From Chloroflexota bacterium (GTDB lineage Bacteria > Chloroflexota > Ktedonobacteria > Ktedonobacterales > Ktedonobacteraceae), in the NCBI GenBank assembly GCA_005881995.1, contig VBHV01000077.1, positions 1 through 7,283 on the forward strand: a stretch of 7,283 nt of DNA, read 5' to 3'. Position numbers and translations under genes: made by a program. Below, piece by piece: positions 1 through 6,177 of this stretch. A model generated the notes under the pieces. The model had not been told where the DNA came from, made no database searches, and was given only the letters and a program-made list of their open reading frames with translations. Numbering within the stretch: the stretch's first letter is position 1; every line of letters begins with the position of its first letter.

Positions 1-221
1 TCACCGGGCTTATCTTTGGGGGTTTAGCGACTCTCCAATTAAAAGGGCTATACTGGCTGCTATGGCGGGGCGGGTTAGGACCCAAAAATTATGTTGAATT
101 CCTCGACTATGCAGCTAAACGCTTACTGCTGAGCAAGATAGGCAGCGCCTATATGTTCAGATATCCCCTGTTGCAGGAGTATTTTACCGCCCTGCTTCCC
201 GAACAAGACCAGGTGCGTTAA
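1..221 (+). CDS. NACHT-type NTPase/STAND protein, C-terminal end only (partial)
   Basis: The reading frame is open from base 3 to a TAA at 219-221 and gives 72 residues; the 5' end lies outside the window. The visible part starts with a glycine/leucine-rich, probably membrane-associated stretch (GLIFGGLATLQLKGL). It then has NYVEFLDYAAKRLLLSKIGSAY and ends in a PLLQEYFTAL-like helix. This pattern matches, from memory, the C-terminal ends of large Ktedonobacterial NACHT-domain proteins, which carry a P-loop STAND NTPase upstream and multiple Gly/Leu-rich membrane spans downstream. No NTPase motif is visible, so the NACHT assignment rests on the tail alone. STAND NTPases generally act as signal-sensing switches, often in defence or programmed cell death. 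The gene converges on the TIR-phosphorylase gene with only 3 nt between stop codons. It could instead be another protein sharing the same membrane tail. Confidence 0.6.
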   Translation, partial: TGLIFGGLATLQLKGLYWLLWRGGLGPKNYVEFLDYAAKRLLLSKIGSAYMFRYPLLQEYFTALLPEQDQVR

Positions 222-224
222 CAG

Positions 225-1562
225 CTACGAAAAACGAGCCAGCCCACCCTGCTTCAGAACATACATGACAAAGCCAGCTGCATTCTCCGCAGCGATTTGT
301 TGTCGCTGCTGTTTTTGGTACCCTTTCTCGCCATCAGCCCAATCGCAAATTGCCTTGATGACGATCCAGTCTACTCGCTTGCGCTGGGCAGCCGCGTAAA
401 GTCCCGCCCCTTCCATCTCACCTCCAATCGCTTCTGGCTCCAGTTGCCGCAGTTGTTCCCGAAAGTCATAATTATCCACCAGTTTCTCGCCCGAAAGCAG
501 CAAACCGATATGCACCTCCGGTCCTTGCCAGTCTAACTGGCTGCTACGTACAAGGCTCAACAAGCGTGTAGCTGCCTGTGGCCGATCTCCTCGGCTGTGT
601 ACAACCCAGCCTCCAGCCTGGTTCTGGCCTATCCGCTGCAATTCATAGCCCAACAGCTGGCGAGAAACCAGAATATCCCCCATATGCTGCTCATCTGGCC
701 GCATGCCAAAGGCAATACCCACAAGCAGCACAGCAGATGGCGAGAGCAACTGGATGCCTTCCTGCACAGTGAGCATTGCTCCACCTGGTCCTCCTGTGCC
801 CTGCTCGGTCTGCACGAGAAATATACGTACCCCACCGATGATATGCAGATCGTGATAGGTTCCTTCCCCCAGAAATCGCCGCTGGAAGCGAAGCCCAGTC
901 TCTCTTTCACAGCAAGCAAGCACGGCCTGTGTTTCTACTTGTGCAGCTGTCACTAAAAGCACATCGCAGCGTGGTATGGAAGATGATGATACCGATGGGG
1001 AGGACCAGTCATCCGGAAAGTGTGCTCCCTGCGCAGCGCTTAAGGGATGAGGCGCAACAGCGGCAGTTTGCTCCTGTGAAAGACGCTGTAGTACACGATC
1101 GAGGCCATTCGCCACGTTCTCAAATGCTTCATCCTGATGCTTCCAGCTCGTGATTGGTAGGTGATTGTCGGGCAGCATTTGGAGATGGGCAAACGGTGTG
1201 TTTTTGTAGAAAACAGGACGCAGCAGAATGGGGATTACGTATGCTTCACCGCGCGCATGGCGTTCCAGGGCTAACTTCATCTCGAAATGATATGTTTCAT
1301 GAGAGCTTAGAAAATCCGGGCTAACGAGCAAAAGTATCAGTTGCGCTCGCTGCAGATGAGCAAGACTTTCACTAGCCGTCACTTTGCCCGCCAGGATTTC
1401 ACCACGATGCCAACCAGCAATTAAACCGTTATGCACGAAAGACATTAAATGACGCTCTAACTCCAGGCGCAGTTTCTCGTCTCGCTCACTAGGGGCATAC
1501 GAATAGTAGACTTCAAATGGAATTTGTTTCATTGCTTTGCCAGAAGCGATCATGATAAGCAT
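225..1562 (-). CDS. TIR domain - nucleoside phosphorylase (MTAN/PNP-like) fusion protein
   Basis: The protein has 445 residues in two domains. Residues about 14-160 form a TIR domain: FEVYYSYAPSERDEKLR opens it, GWHRGEILAG follows, and LLLVSPDFLSS precedes Glu94, which aligns with the catalytic glutamate of NAD-cleaving TIRs. A Ser/Pro-rich linker (about 165-197) leads to a phosphorylase-superfamily domain (199-435). Aligned by eye with E. coli MTA/SAH nucleosidase, its E12, E174 and D197 correspond to Glu210, Glu384 (in EMEGAG) and Asp407 (in ICDWAD). Known family roles are NAD+ hydrolysis or cyclisation for TIR and N-glycosidic bond cleavage for PNP/MTAN. The combined substrate is unknown. 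A role in nucleotide-based immunity is inferred from the domain pairing and the convergent NACHT-type neighbour. ATG at 1562 is preceded by AAAGAG at 4 nt, but Met4 (1553) and Met11 (1532) are possible starts; the TIR fold begins just after Met11. Confidence 0.85.
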   Translation of the reverse strand: MLIMIASGKAMKQIPFEVYYSYAPSERDEKLRLELERHLMSFVHNGLIAGWHRGEILAGKVTASESLAHLQRAQLILLLVSPDFLSSHETYHFEMKLALERHARGEAYVIPILLRPVFYKNTPFAHLQMLPDNHLPITSWKHQDEAFENVANGLDRVLQRLSQEQTAAVAPHPLSAAQGAHFPDDWSSPSVSSSSIPRCDVLLVTAAQVETQAVLACCERETGLRFQRRFLGEGTYHDLHIIGGVRIFLVQTEQGTGGPGGAMLTVQEGIQLLSPSAVLLVGIAFGMRPDEQHMGDILVSRQLLGYELQRIGQNQAGGWVVHSRGDRPQAATRLLSLVRSSQLDWQGPEVHIGLLLSGEKLVDNYDFREQLRQLEPEAIGGEMEGAGLYAAAQRKRVDWIVIKAICDWADGEKGYQKQQRQQIAAENAAGFVMYVLKQGGLARFS

Positions 1563-1601
1563 CTTTCTCTTTAAGCGCTTTAATACAAAGGCTACGTTGT
1601 T

Positions 1602-1630
1602 AGTATATATAGTTAATACATACTTCGCAA
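1602..1630 (-). promoter_or_regulatory. Predicted sigma-70-type promoter of the TIR-phosphorylase gene
   Basis: Read on the minus strand, TTGCGA (1625-1630, 4 of 6 to the -35 consensus) is followed by exactly 17 bp and then TATACT (1602-1607, 5 of 6 to the -10 consensus), in an AT-rich stretch. Transcription would start near 1595 and give a leader of about 33 nt before ATG 1562. The leader contains an 8-bp perfect palindrome AAGCGCTT (1573-1580) within TTAAGCGCTTTAA, which could be an operator or a chance symmetry. The promoter lies between the gene and the long palindrome, so the gene probably has its own transcript separate from the redox operon upstream. Confidence 0.6.
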
Positions 1631-1639
1631 GGATAACTA

Positions 1640-1799
1640 TGGCCCAGGGTGGGCGTCACATTTTTGCATTGAGTAACGTAGTGAGCATGACTGGAGCAAG
1701 CCCAGCCACTACTATACACAACTGGCGATGCACTCTGCGTGATATAGTAGTGGCTGGGCTTGCTCCAGTCATGCAAAAATGTGATGCCCACCCTGGCCA
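1640..1799. repeat. 160-bp imperfect long palindrome, MITE/REP-like, non-coding
   Basis: The inner arms 1685-1716 and 1743-1774 are perfect 32-nt inverted copies around a 26-nt loop (1717-1742). The outer arms 1640-1669 and 1771-1799 are inverted copies differing by one inserted C on the left and one G/A difference. The left side has 19 extra nt (1670-1688) between its outer and inner arms, and these extra bases are bounded by the direct repeat GCAT (1666-1669 and 1685-1688). The ends read TGGCC...GGCCA. There is no transposase and I see no clear target-site duplication. Such dyads are typical of miniature inverted-repeat elements or REP-like repeats mobilised in trans. As RNA it would fold into a very stable hairpin and could separate the redox operon from the TIR gene. 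Membership of a multicopy family is inferred and was not tested. Confidence 0.75.
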
Positions 1800-1873
1800 C
1801 CTGAAAAAGACAACAGAAAACATGAATAAAGAGAAGGAGATGCTTTGCGCGACCAGAGCCAGCATAATGAGCA

Positions 1874-1906
1874 CCTGCGACTGCTGGCATGAATCAGCAT
1901 CGCAGG
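1874..1906 (-). terminator. Terminator-like hairpin after the peroxiredoxin gene
   Basis: Arms 1874-1880 (CCTGCGA) and 1900-1906 (TCGCAGG) pair for 7 bp. They continue past a single bulged C (1881) into TGCTG 1882-1886 with CAGCA 1895-1899, closed by an 8-nt loop. On the minus strand the hairpin starts 34 nt after the peroxiredoxin stop codon. The following bases lack a real U tract (TGCTCATTATG), so it may be a weak or assisted terminator or a 3'-end stabilising structure. Confidence 0.4.
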
Positions 1907-1939
1907 CTACTAACCGACGCAAAAGGCGCTGAAGACACT

Positions 1940-2440
1940 CTACTCGTGTTCCTCATGGAGCGATTGCAGCGACTCGAGCGCTACTTCGACATGTCTTGTA
2001 GAGGTGTATTGCGAGAAGAAGATGAGACGTACAATTCCCTGTCTGTCGATGATGTAGGTCACGCGCCCCGGCAGCCCGAAAGCTGTGGGCACGCCGTAGC
2101 GCTTTCTGAGTATACTGTCTGCGTCGCTCAACAGGATAAAGGGGAGTTGGTGCTCTTTGGCGAACTGTCGATGTGACTCCACCGAATCGAAACTGACCCC
2201 AATTACTTCCGCTCCAGCGTTCCTGAAGACTTCGTAGCTGTCCCGAAAGGCACGCGCCTCTTCAGTACAGAGGGAAGTGTTATCCTTCGGATAAAAGTAC
2301 AGCACGATATGTTTCTTGCCGAGAAAATCCCCAAGGCATACTGGCGTGCCTGATTGGTCAAGGAGCGTAAAGTCTGGAGCCGAGTCGCCCACCTGCACCT
2401 TGCCTTTCATTAGTCCTGCCTGGTCGTCAAGCTTGCTCAT
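1940..2440 (-). CDS. bcp: Thioredoxin-fold peroxiredoxin, Bcp/PrxQ family
   Basis: The protein has 166 residues, normal for Bcp/PrxQ enzymes, which reduce hydrogen peroxide and organic hydroperoxides in the cytoplasm. An AhpC-TSA/thioredoxin-like domain spans nearly the whole length. GDSAPDFTLLDQSG opens it, and the active-site motif P-x3-T-x2-C is Pro51, Thr55 and peroxidatic Cys58 in YPKDNTSLCTEEARAF. Arg126 in GLPGRVTYIID fits the conserved active-site arginine. The resolving cysteine usually five residues after the peroxidatic one is Arg63; the only other cysteine is Cys35. It may therefore work as a 1-Cys enzyme or use an external thiol. The frame extends upstream to 2467, but ATG 2440 is chosen because AAGGAG (2448-2453) lies 7 nt before it. 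The Rieske stop codon is 14 nt upstream, so the two genes form an operon. Confidence 0.92.
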   Translation of the reverse strand: MSKLDDQAGLMKGKVQVGDSAPDFTLLDQSGTPVCLGDFLGKKHIVLYFYPKDNTSLCTEEARAFRDSYEVFRNAGAEVIGVSFDSVESHRQFAKEHQLPFILLSDADSILRKRYGVPTAFGLPGRVTYIIDRQGIVRLIFFSQYTSTRHVEVALESLQSLHEEHE

Positions 2441-2447
2441 CACGTAG

Positions 2448-2453
2448 CTCCTT
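2448..2453 (-). promoter_or_regulatory. Shine-Dalgarno site that fixes the peroxiredoxin start
   Basis: AAGGAG on the minus strand lies 7 nt upstream of ATG 2440 and directly after the Rieske TAA (2455-2457). It selects Met10 of the longest open frame as the start. The longer version would begin inside the Rieske gene and has no comparable site. Confidence 0.8.
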
Positions 2454-2454
2454 T

Positions 2455-3141
2455 TTATGCGCTGCACTGCACAGTTGGTACCGGGATCAAACGAGTGGTC
2501 TCATCGGGATGCGGCACCAGGTTATTGAGCGTTCCCGTGTCAATGATCACACTTTCCCCACTGAAGGAGAGGGCGAAGCGATCCAGGCTCCTGGGAGCCG
2601 GGCCATCCAGGTATTCGCCGGTCACATGATAGTGAGAACCATGACAGGGACATTTAAAGCTCGCGCAATCATCGCGAAACGGGACTGTACATCCCAGGTG
2701 AACACACTTTTGATACAACCCGATCCAGTACGAACCATCGGTATCCTTGACGATGGTTTCCGCGGCGAACTGGTCCTCAAGCGTTGTCCCTTGCAAAGAG
2801 AATTGTGTCTGTTTATCCAGGTGCGATATGTAGGTTTTGGCCGGCTGGACGTAAAACATGCCTGCCTGGCCAATCTTGAAATCACCCGGCTTTGCCGACG
2901 GAAAATCCGTCTTTGTGCCGACGGTTATCAGCGAGCCGAACTTACCGGCCAGGTTGGGGTAGAGCATGAAGAGCGCACCGCCCACGCCTGCGGTGGCGGA
3001 CAGCCCCCATACTGCCAACACAGAGCGACGCAGGAAGCGCCGCCGCGACAGCCGCTGCTTCGTGATTTCGGCAGCTTCCGCCCCTCCGCCATGTAAGACT
3101 TCATATTGTTGTGGCGTGAGAGGTGATCTATTGATACTCAT
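2455..3141 (-). CDS. Rieske [2Fe-2S] iron-sulfur protein with Tat-type signal anchor
   Basis: The protein has 228 residues. The N-terminal cytoplasmic stretch carries a twin-arginine motif SRRRFLRRS (32-40) followed by a hydrophobic span (about 41-62). This suggests Tat export of the folded protein and an uncleaved membrane anchor, as in QcrA-type Rieske subunits. The C-terminal Rieske domain has CVHLGC (146-151) and CPCHGSHY (164-171). By family rule Cys146, His148, Cys164 and His167 bind the cluster, and Cys151-Cys166 form the disulfide. Cys159 between the motifs and Cys226 near the end are extra. Such proteins pass electrons from quinol to a cytochrome in bc or alternative complexes, but no cytochrome b or c gene is adjacent; the next gene is the peroxiredoxin. 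ATG 3141 is preceded by GAGGAAA at a rather long distance of about 10 nt. A role in a different Rieske oxidoreductase cannot be excluded. Confidence 0.9.
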   Translation of the reverse strand: MSINRSPLTPQQYEVLHGGGAEAAEITKQRLSRRRFLRRSVLAVWGLSATAGVGGALFMLYPNLAGKFGSLITVGTKTDFPSAKPGDFKIGQAGMFYVQPAKTYISHLDKQTQFSLQGTTLEDQFAAETIVKDTDGSYWIGLYQKCVHLGCTVPFRDDCASFKCPCHGSHYHVTGEYLDGPAPRSLDRFALSFSGESVIIDTGTLNNLVPHPDETTRLIPVPTVQCSA

Positions 3142-3536
3142 GATGATCCATTTCCTCGACTCTCGCGATTGCTGATTGTTTTCAGCTCATCAATGCTGTA
3201 GCCAGAGAAGTTGTCTTGCTACTGGTCACAACAGAAGATACCCCAGGAGGAGCACAAGCGCATCGACAGAATCGTGTAATTTCTTCCCGGCAGTGCTTTG
3301 GGAATCTCCTAGACAGAATTACCTACTCCTTTCGTCCTGCCTGAGCGCAGCTAGCCGCGCGAGCGGCGTTGGCAAGACGGATAGGTACTGAGCTGTTGCC
3401 ACCGTTGGCCTTGTTGTGGGAAGCGTGAGAAAGGAGTGAAGTGGAAACTGAACAGTGAGTTGCGGCAGCGTGAAATGCTGTAACCTCTGTCGAATCTAAC
3501 TCATGACGGAACGCTCCTACGTGACGTTCTCAAATA

Positions 3537-3653
3537 GAAGCTCCTGGTATCAGACCGCAACAACGGACTAACCAGCCCTTATGTTGCCGGTACCCACTTT
3601 GACAATGGGGTCACAGGTAGGTAGGTGATTTTGCCTCTGACACCAGGAGTTTC
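3537..3653. repeat. Spaced inverted repeat upstream of ftsH
   Basis: The 18-nt arms 3537-3554 and 3636-3653 are inverted copies with two mismatches, sharing CTCCTGGT/ACCAGGAG in the core. They are 81 nt apart. The right arm ends exactly where the ftsH-proximal hairpin begins. They could be paired regulator sites, ends of a small degenerate element, or a long-range RNA stem; nothing in the sequence decides. Confidence 0.4.
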
Positions 3654-3700
3654 AGCGATTATGCAGGGATGCTCATGCATAGCATCCAGGTGATCGCTGA
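3652..3700 (+). promoter_or_regulatory. Two-part hairpin 24 nt before the ftsH start codon
   Basis: Outer arms TCAGCGAT (3652-3659) and ATCGCTGA (3693-3700) are fully complementary over 8 bp. After an internal loop (7 nt left, 5 nt right), inner arms GGATGCT (3667-3673) and AGCATCC (3681-3687) pair around the 7-nt loop CATGCAT. The right side also contains the dyad TGATC-GCT-GATCA (3691-3703), which could instead be a protein-binding site. The ribosome-binding region after the hairpin is weak (AGAAAG about 12 nt before ATG), so leader structure may influence ftsH translation. Function is inferred only. Confidence 0.45.
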
Positions 3701-3723
3701 TCATACAGAAAGCACATCAAGCT

Positions 3724-5694
3724 ATGGATACCCAGACTACCTATCTGTACCAACGCAACTCCAATGATGGACGTCCCGGCAAACCCGGCAATGGCAATGA
3801 CGATAACGGCAATAATCCTCAAAAAAGAGGGACTTCCTCATTGAGGATTTTCCTTTTCATCATCGGGTTCGTAGCACTGCTGACAGCCGGCTCCCTGTTT
3901 TTCAGTGGTCAGGGAACAAATATGAATGGTCAACCAGTCGATGAGCTTCCTTACAGCTCGTTCTACCAGCAAGTCATGGATGGCAATATCAAGGATGCCA
4001 CTTTCCAGGGACAGGACATCACCGGGGACTTCAAGAACGCTCTCTCTTTGCCCGATGCCAATGGTAACCCCGTGCTTGCGAACCAGTATCACCTGACACA
4101 GATACCCAACGGCGATCCCAACCTCATCCCCTTGTTGAACAAGTACCACGTAGCGTACCAGGCGAAGCCTGTACCCACTAATAATGGCTTCCTGGTCGTC
4201 TTGCTCAACTTTCTCCCCTTGATTTTAGTGTTTGGCGTCATCTTCTTCATCAGTCGCCGGGCAACAAAGAGCCAGCAGAACATCTTCAGCTTCGGGAAAA
4301 CCCGAGCGAAAGTTGTGCCAGGAGATAGGCCGGAGACAACCTTTGCCGATGTGGCAGGTGTCAATGAGGCCAAAGATGATCTTGTTGAAGTGGTTGAATT
4401 CCTGAAGACGCCGCAGAAGTTCCAGCGCCTGGGTGGCAAGATTCCTCGCGGTGTGTTGCTGGTAGGCCCTCCGGGAACCGGTAAAACGCTGCTGGCTCGT
4501 GCCGTCGCCGGAGAGGCAGCGGTGCCATTCTTCTCAATGAGCGGTTCCGAGTTTGTCGAAGTGCTGGTGGGAGTGGGTGCCAGTCGCGTGCGCGACCTCT
4601 TCGACCAGGCCAAGAAAGCGGCTCCCAGCATCATCTTCATCGATGAAATCGATGCCGTCGGTCGCCAGCGCGGGACCAGTATCAACAGTAACGACGAGCG
4701 CGAGCAAACCTTGAACCAGTTGCTCGTGGAGATGGATGGCTTTGATGCACGCCAGGCCGTGGTGGTCATTGCCGCTACCAATCGACCCGATGGCCTGGAT
4801 AAAGCCCTCTTGCGTCCTGGCCGTTTCGACCGCCGTGTCGTCGTAGAACGGCCTGACTGGAATGGCCGCCTGGCCATTCTCAAAATTCACTCGCGCGGCG
4901 TGCCGTTGGCAAAAGATGTGGACCTCATTACGATTGCGCGCGCCACTCCCGGTATGGTTGGGGCGGACCTCGCCAACCTCGTCAACGAAGCGGCGCTGCT
5001 GGCAGCACGTCGCAACCTGATTGCCGTGACACAAGACTGTTTTGATCAGGCACTGGACAAGATCCTCATCGGTGCCGAGCGCCCTCTGGTGTTGAGTCAA
5101 GCCGACCTGAATGTCATCGCGTACCATGAAAGTGGTCATGCACTGACCGGTCTGCTCCAGGAGGATGTGGATCCAGTCACCAAGGTAACGATTGTGCCTC
5201 GCGGCCAGGCGCTCGGTGTGACGCAGTATACTCCAATAGATGACCGCTACAACTACTCCAAAGAATACCTGGAAGCGCAACTGGTAACGGCCCTGGGTGG
5301 CCGCGCCGCCGAGCAGGTGGCCATTGGACATATCACGACGGGCGCGGAAAACGACCTGCAGCGAGTCACCGCCATTGCGCGCCAGATGGTCACTCGCTGG
5401 GGAATGAGCGAGCGCCTGGGTACGATCTCCTTTAGCGAACGCGAAGATCCATTCGCGGGAACTGCCCTGGCGACAGGCTCACGCGAGTACAGCGAGAATA
5501 CGGCCATCATCATCGATGAAGAAGTGAATCGCATCGTCAAGTGGGCCTATGATCGTGCTGTCGGTCTATTGACTGCGCACCGTGAAACACTGGATGGCAT
5601 CGCTCGTTCACTGCGCCTGCATGAAACGCTCGATGCCAGGCAGCTGCGCGCGATTATAGAGGATACCAGTGCGGCGCATACCGGGCCCCTTTAG
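3724..5694 (+). CDS. ftsH: ATP-dependent zinc metalloprotease FtsH
   Basis: FtsH is a membrane-anchored hexameric AAA+ protease that extracts and degrades damaged membrane proteins and selected cytosolic regulators. At 656 residues it is near the E. coli length (644). Residues 15-36 are a Gly/Asn-rich cytoplasmic leader. TM1 spans about 41-60, an extracytoplasmic domain 61-153 and TM2 about 155-177. In the AAA domain, Walker A is GPPGTGKT (248-255), Walker B IIFIDE (303-308), and arginine fingers Arg367 and Arg370 lie in RPGRFDR. The M41 peptidase has HESGH (468-472; His468, Glu469, His472), and Asp544 in GAENDL fits the third zinc ligand. One oddity is the pore motif: LVG at 281-283, where E. 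coli has FVG, so the pore phenylalanine is Leu281. The in-frame stop at 3691-3693 and the TM1 position support ATG 3724, despite a poor Shine-Dalgarno sequence. A coupled gene overlaps the 3' end. Confidence 0.97.
   Translation: MDTQTTYLYQRNSNDGRPGKPGNGNDDNGNNPQKRGTSSLRIFLFIIGFVALLTAGSLFFSGQGTNMNGQPVDELPYSSFYQQVMDGNIKDATFQGQDITGDFKNALSLPDANGNPVLANQYHLTQIPNGDPNLIPLLNKYHVAYQAKPVPTNNGFLVVLLNFLPLILVFGVIFFISRRATKSQQNIFSFGKTRAKVVPGDRPETTFADVAGVNEAKDDLVEVVEFLKTPQKFQRLGGKIPRGVLLVGPPGTGKTLLARAVAGEAAVPFFSMSGSEFVEVLVGVGASRVRDLFDQAKKAAPSIIFIDEIDAVGRQRGTSINSNDEREQTLNQLLVEMDGFDARQAVVVIAATNRPDGLDKALLRPGRFDRRVVVERPDWNGRLAILKIHSRGVPLAKDVDLITIARATPGMVGADLANLVNEAALLAARRNLIAVTQDCFDQALDKILIGAERPLVLSQADLNVIAYHESGHALTGLLQEDVDPVTKVTIVPRGQALGVTQYTPIDDRYNYSKEYLEAQLVTALGGRAAEQVAIGHITTGAENDLQRVTAIARQMVTRWGMSERLGTISFSEREDPFAGTALATGSREYSENTAIIIDEEVNRIVKWAYDRAVGLLTAHRETLDGIARSLRLHETLDARQLRAIIEDTSAAHTGPL
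5658..5663 (+). promoter_or_regulatory. Shine-Dalgarno site inside the ftsH 3' end
   Basis: AGAGGA lies 5 nt upstream of GTG 5669, within the last codons of ftsH. It is the best ribosome-binding match near the following gene and decides in favour of a GTG start overlapping ftsH by 26 nt. Translational coupling is the likely consequence. Confidence 0.6.
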
Positions 5695-6139
5695 CCGGTA
5701 CACATACCAACGTTGCCTTGATAAATTCCCTCTCAGTGAGATAGGAAAAAGAACATGCCAGGATTATGAGGGAGCCCTCTCCCTGATAGACAATCTATTC
5801 AAGCAGACAGTGGGAATGGGTTCCGGTTTTATTCACGCCGCCTCAGAAGAGACGTTGTTAGCAATGTTCACATTGCTTGGCGTATTGAACTTAGAGAAAG
5901 CACTCATGGTTGCAACGCTGCTCAAAGCAGAAGGGGATGTCTTTGCAGATCAAGGCAATCCCGATGCAGCCTATTATAGCTACCTCAAATCTCTCAACCT
6001 GTTTCTCGAGATCGTGCTGCGCGATGACCATCTGCACGACTTACACTGTTCCCCGGAAGTTGAAGACCTTCTGGACAAATTAGAAGCATACGAACTGCCT
6101 TTGAATACCAGGTATCTCGTTTTCCGCTATTACGAATAA
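5669..6139 (+). CDS. Unknown 156-aa helical protein with one TPR-like motif, coupled to ftsH
   Basis: I do not recognise a named family. The protein is mostly predicted helical, with no membrane span or signal peptide. Residues about 82-114 fit a single tetratricopeptide repeat at the diagnostic spacings: Gly89, Phe92, Gly96, Ala101, Tyr105 and Ser108. The C-terminal third is acidic, and the protein ends in an aromatic VFRYYE. TPR-type helices usually mediate protein contacts. GTG 5669 is chosen for the AGAGGA 5 nt upstream; no in-frame ATG occurs before Met50. The first 8 codons lie inside ftsH in another frame, so the N-terminal sequence is constrained by ftsH and may be weakly conserved. 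The overlap implies co-transcription and coupled translation. A role as an FtsH partner or adaptor is inference from position only. Confidence 0.75.
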   Translation: MRRIPGPFSRYTYQRCLDKFPLSEIGKRTCQDYEGALSLIDNLFKQTVGMGSGFIHAASEETLLAMFTLLGVLNLEKALMVATLLKAEGDVFADQGNPDAAYYSYLKSLNLFLEIVLRDDHLHDLHCSPEVEDLLDKLEAYELPLNTRYLVFRYYE

Positions 6140-6177
6140 AGAAGAGGTATTAGCATTAGAAGAAAGCATCCATCATC

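Larger units (their letters stand above)
3142..3723. other. 582-nt divergent intergenic region between the Rieske and ftsH genes
   Basis: I find no credible gene here. It must hold the promoters of the Rieske-peroxiredoxin operon (minus) and of ftsH (plus). Two weak ftsH promoter candidates are visible: TTGACA at 3599-3604 with TAGGTG 17 bp on, and CTGACA at 3637-3642 with TATGCA 17 bp on. Neither has a good -10. No convincing Rieske promoter and no CIRCE-type heat-shock operator were found. A small GC stem with a GCGA tetraloop lies at 3354-3367. The two larger inverted repeats near ftsH are listed separately. Confidence 0.6.

Noticed and set aside
297..956. Several plus-strand open frames of 64-119 aa
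   Set aside because: All are antisense to the TIR-phosphorylase gene and have no family resemblance.
1537..1932. 131-aa plus-strand frame crossing the long palindrome, and its 36-aa tail starting at ATG 1821-1823
   Set aside because: The frame reads through the inverted repeat and repeats the same peptide signature (GASPATT) in other frames, which is a property of the repeat. The nearby AAGGAG directly touches an ATG with no spacer.
2509..3096. 195-aa plus-strand open frame
   Set aside because: It is antisense to the Rieske gene, whose cluster motifs are unambiguous, and it has no recognisable domain or ribosome-binding site.
3176..3391. 71-aa plus-strand frame in the intergenic region
   Set aside because: It has no ATG/SD support, a Ser/Cys-rich random-looking composition and no recognisable similarity.
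3599..3627. Perfect TTGACA followed 17 bp later by TAGGTG as the ftsH promoter
   Set aside because: The -10 match is only 2 of 6. It is kept as a weak candidate inside the intergenic entry and not called as a promoter.
4089..5331. Two long minus-strand open frames of about 264-265 aa inside ftsH
   Set aside because: They lie antisense to a fully recognisable FtsH with intact motifs, have shadow-type composition rich in Arg/Ser or His/Gln, and match no family.
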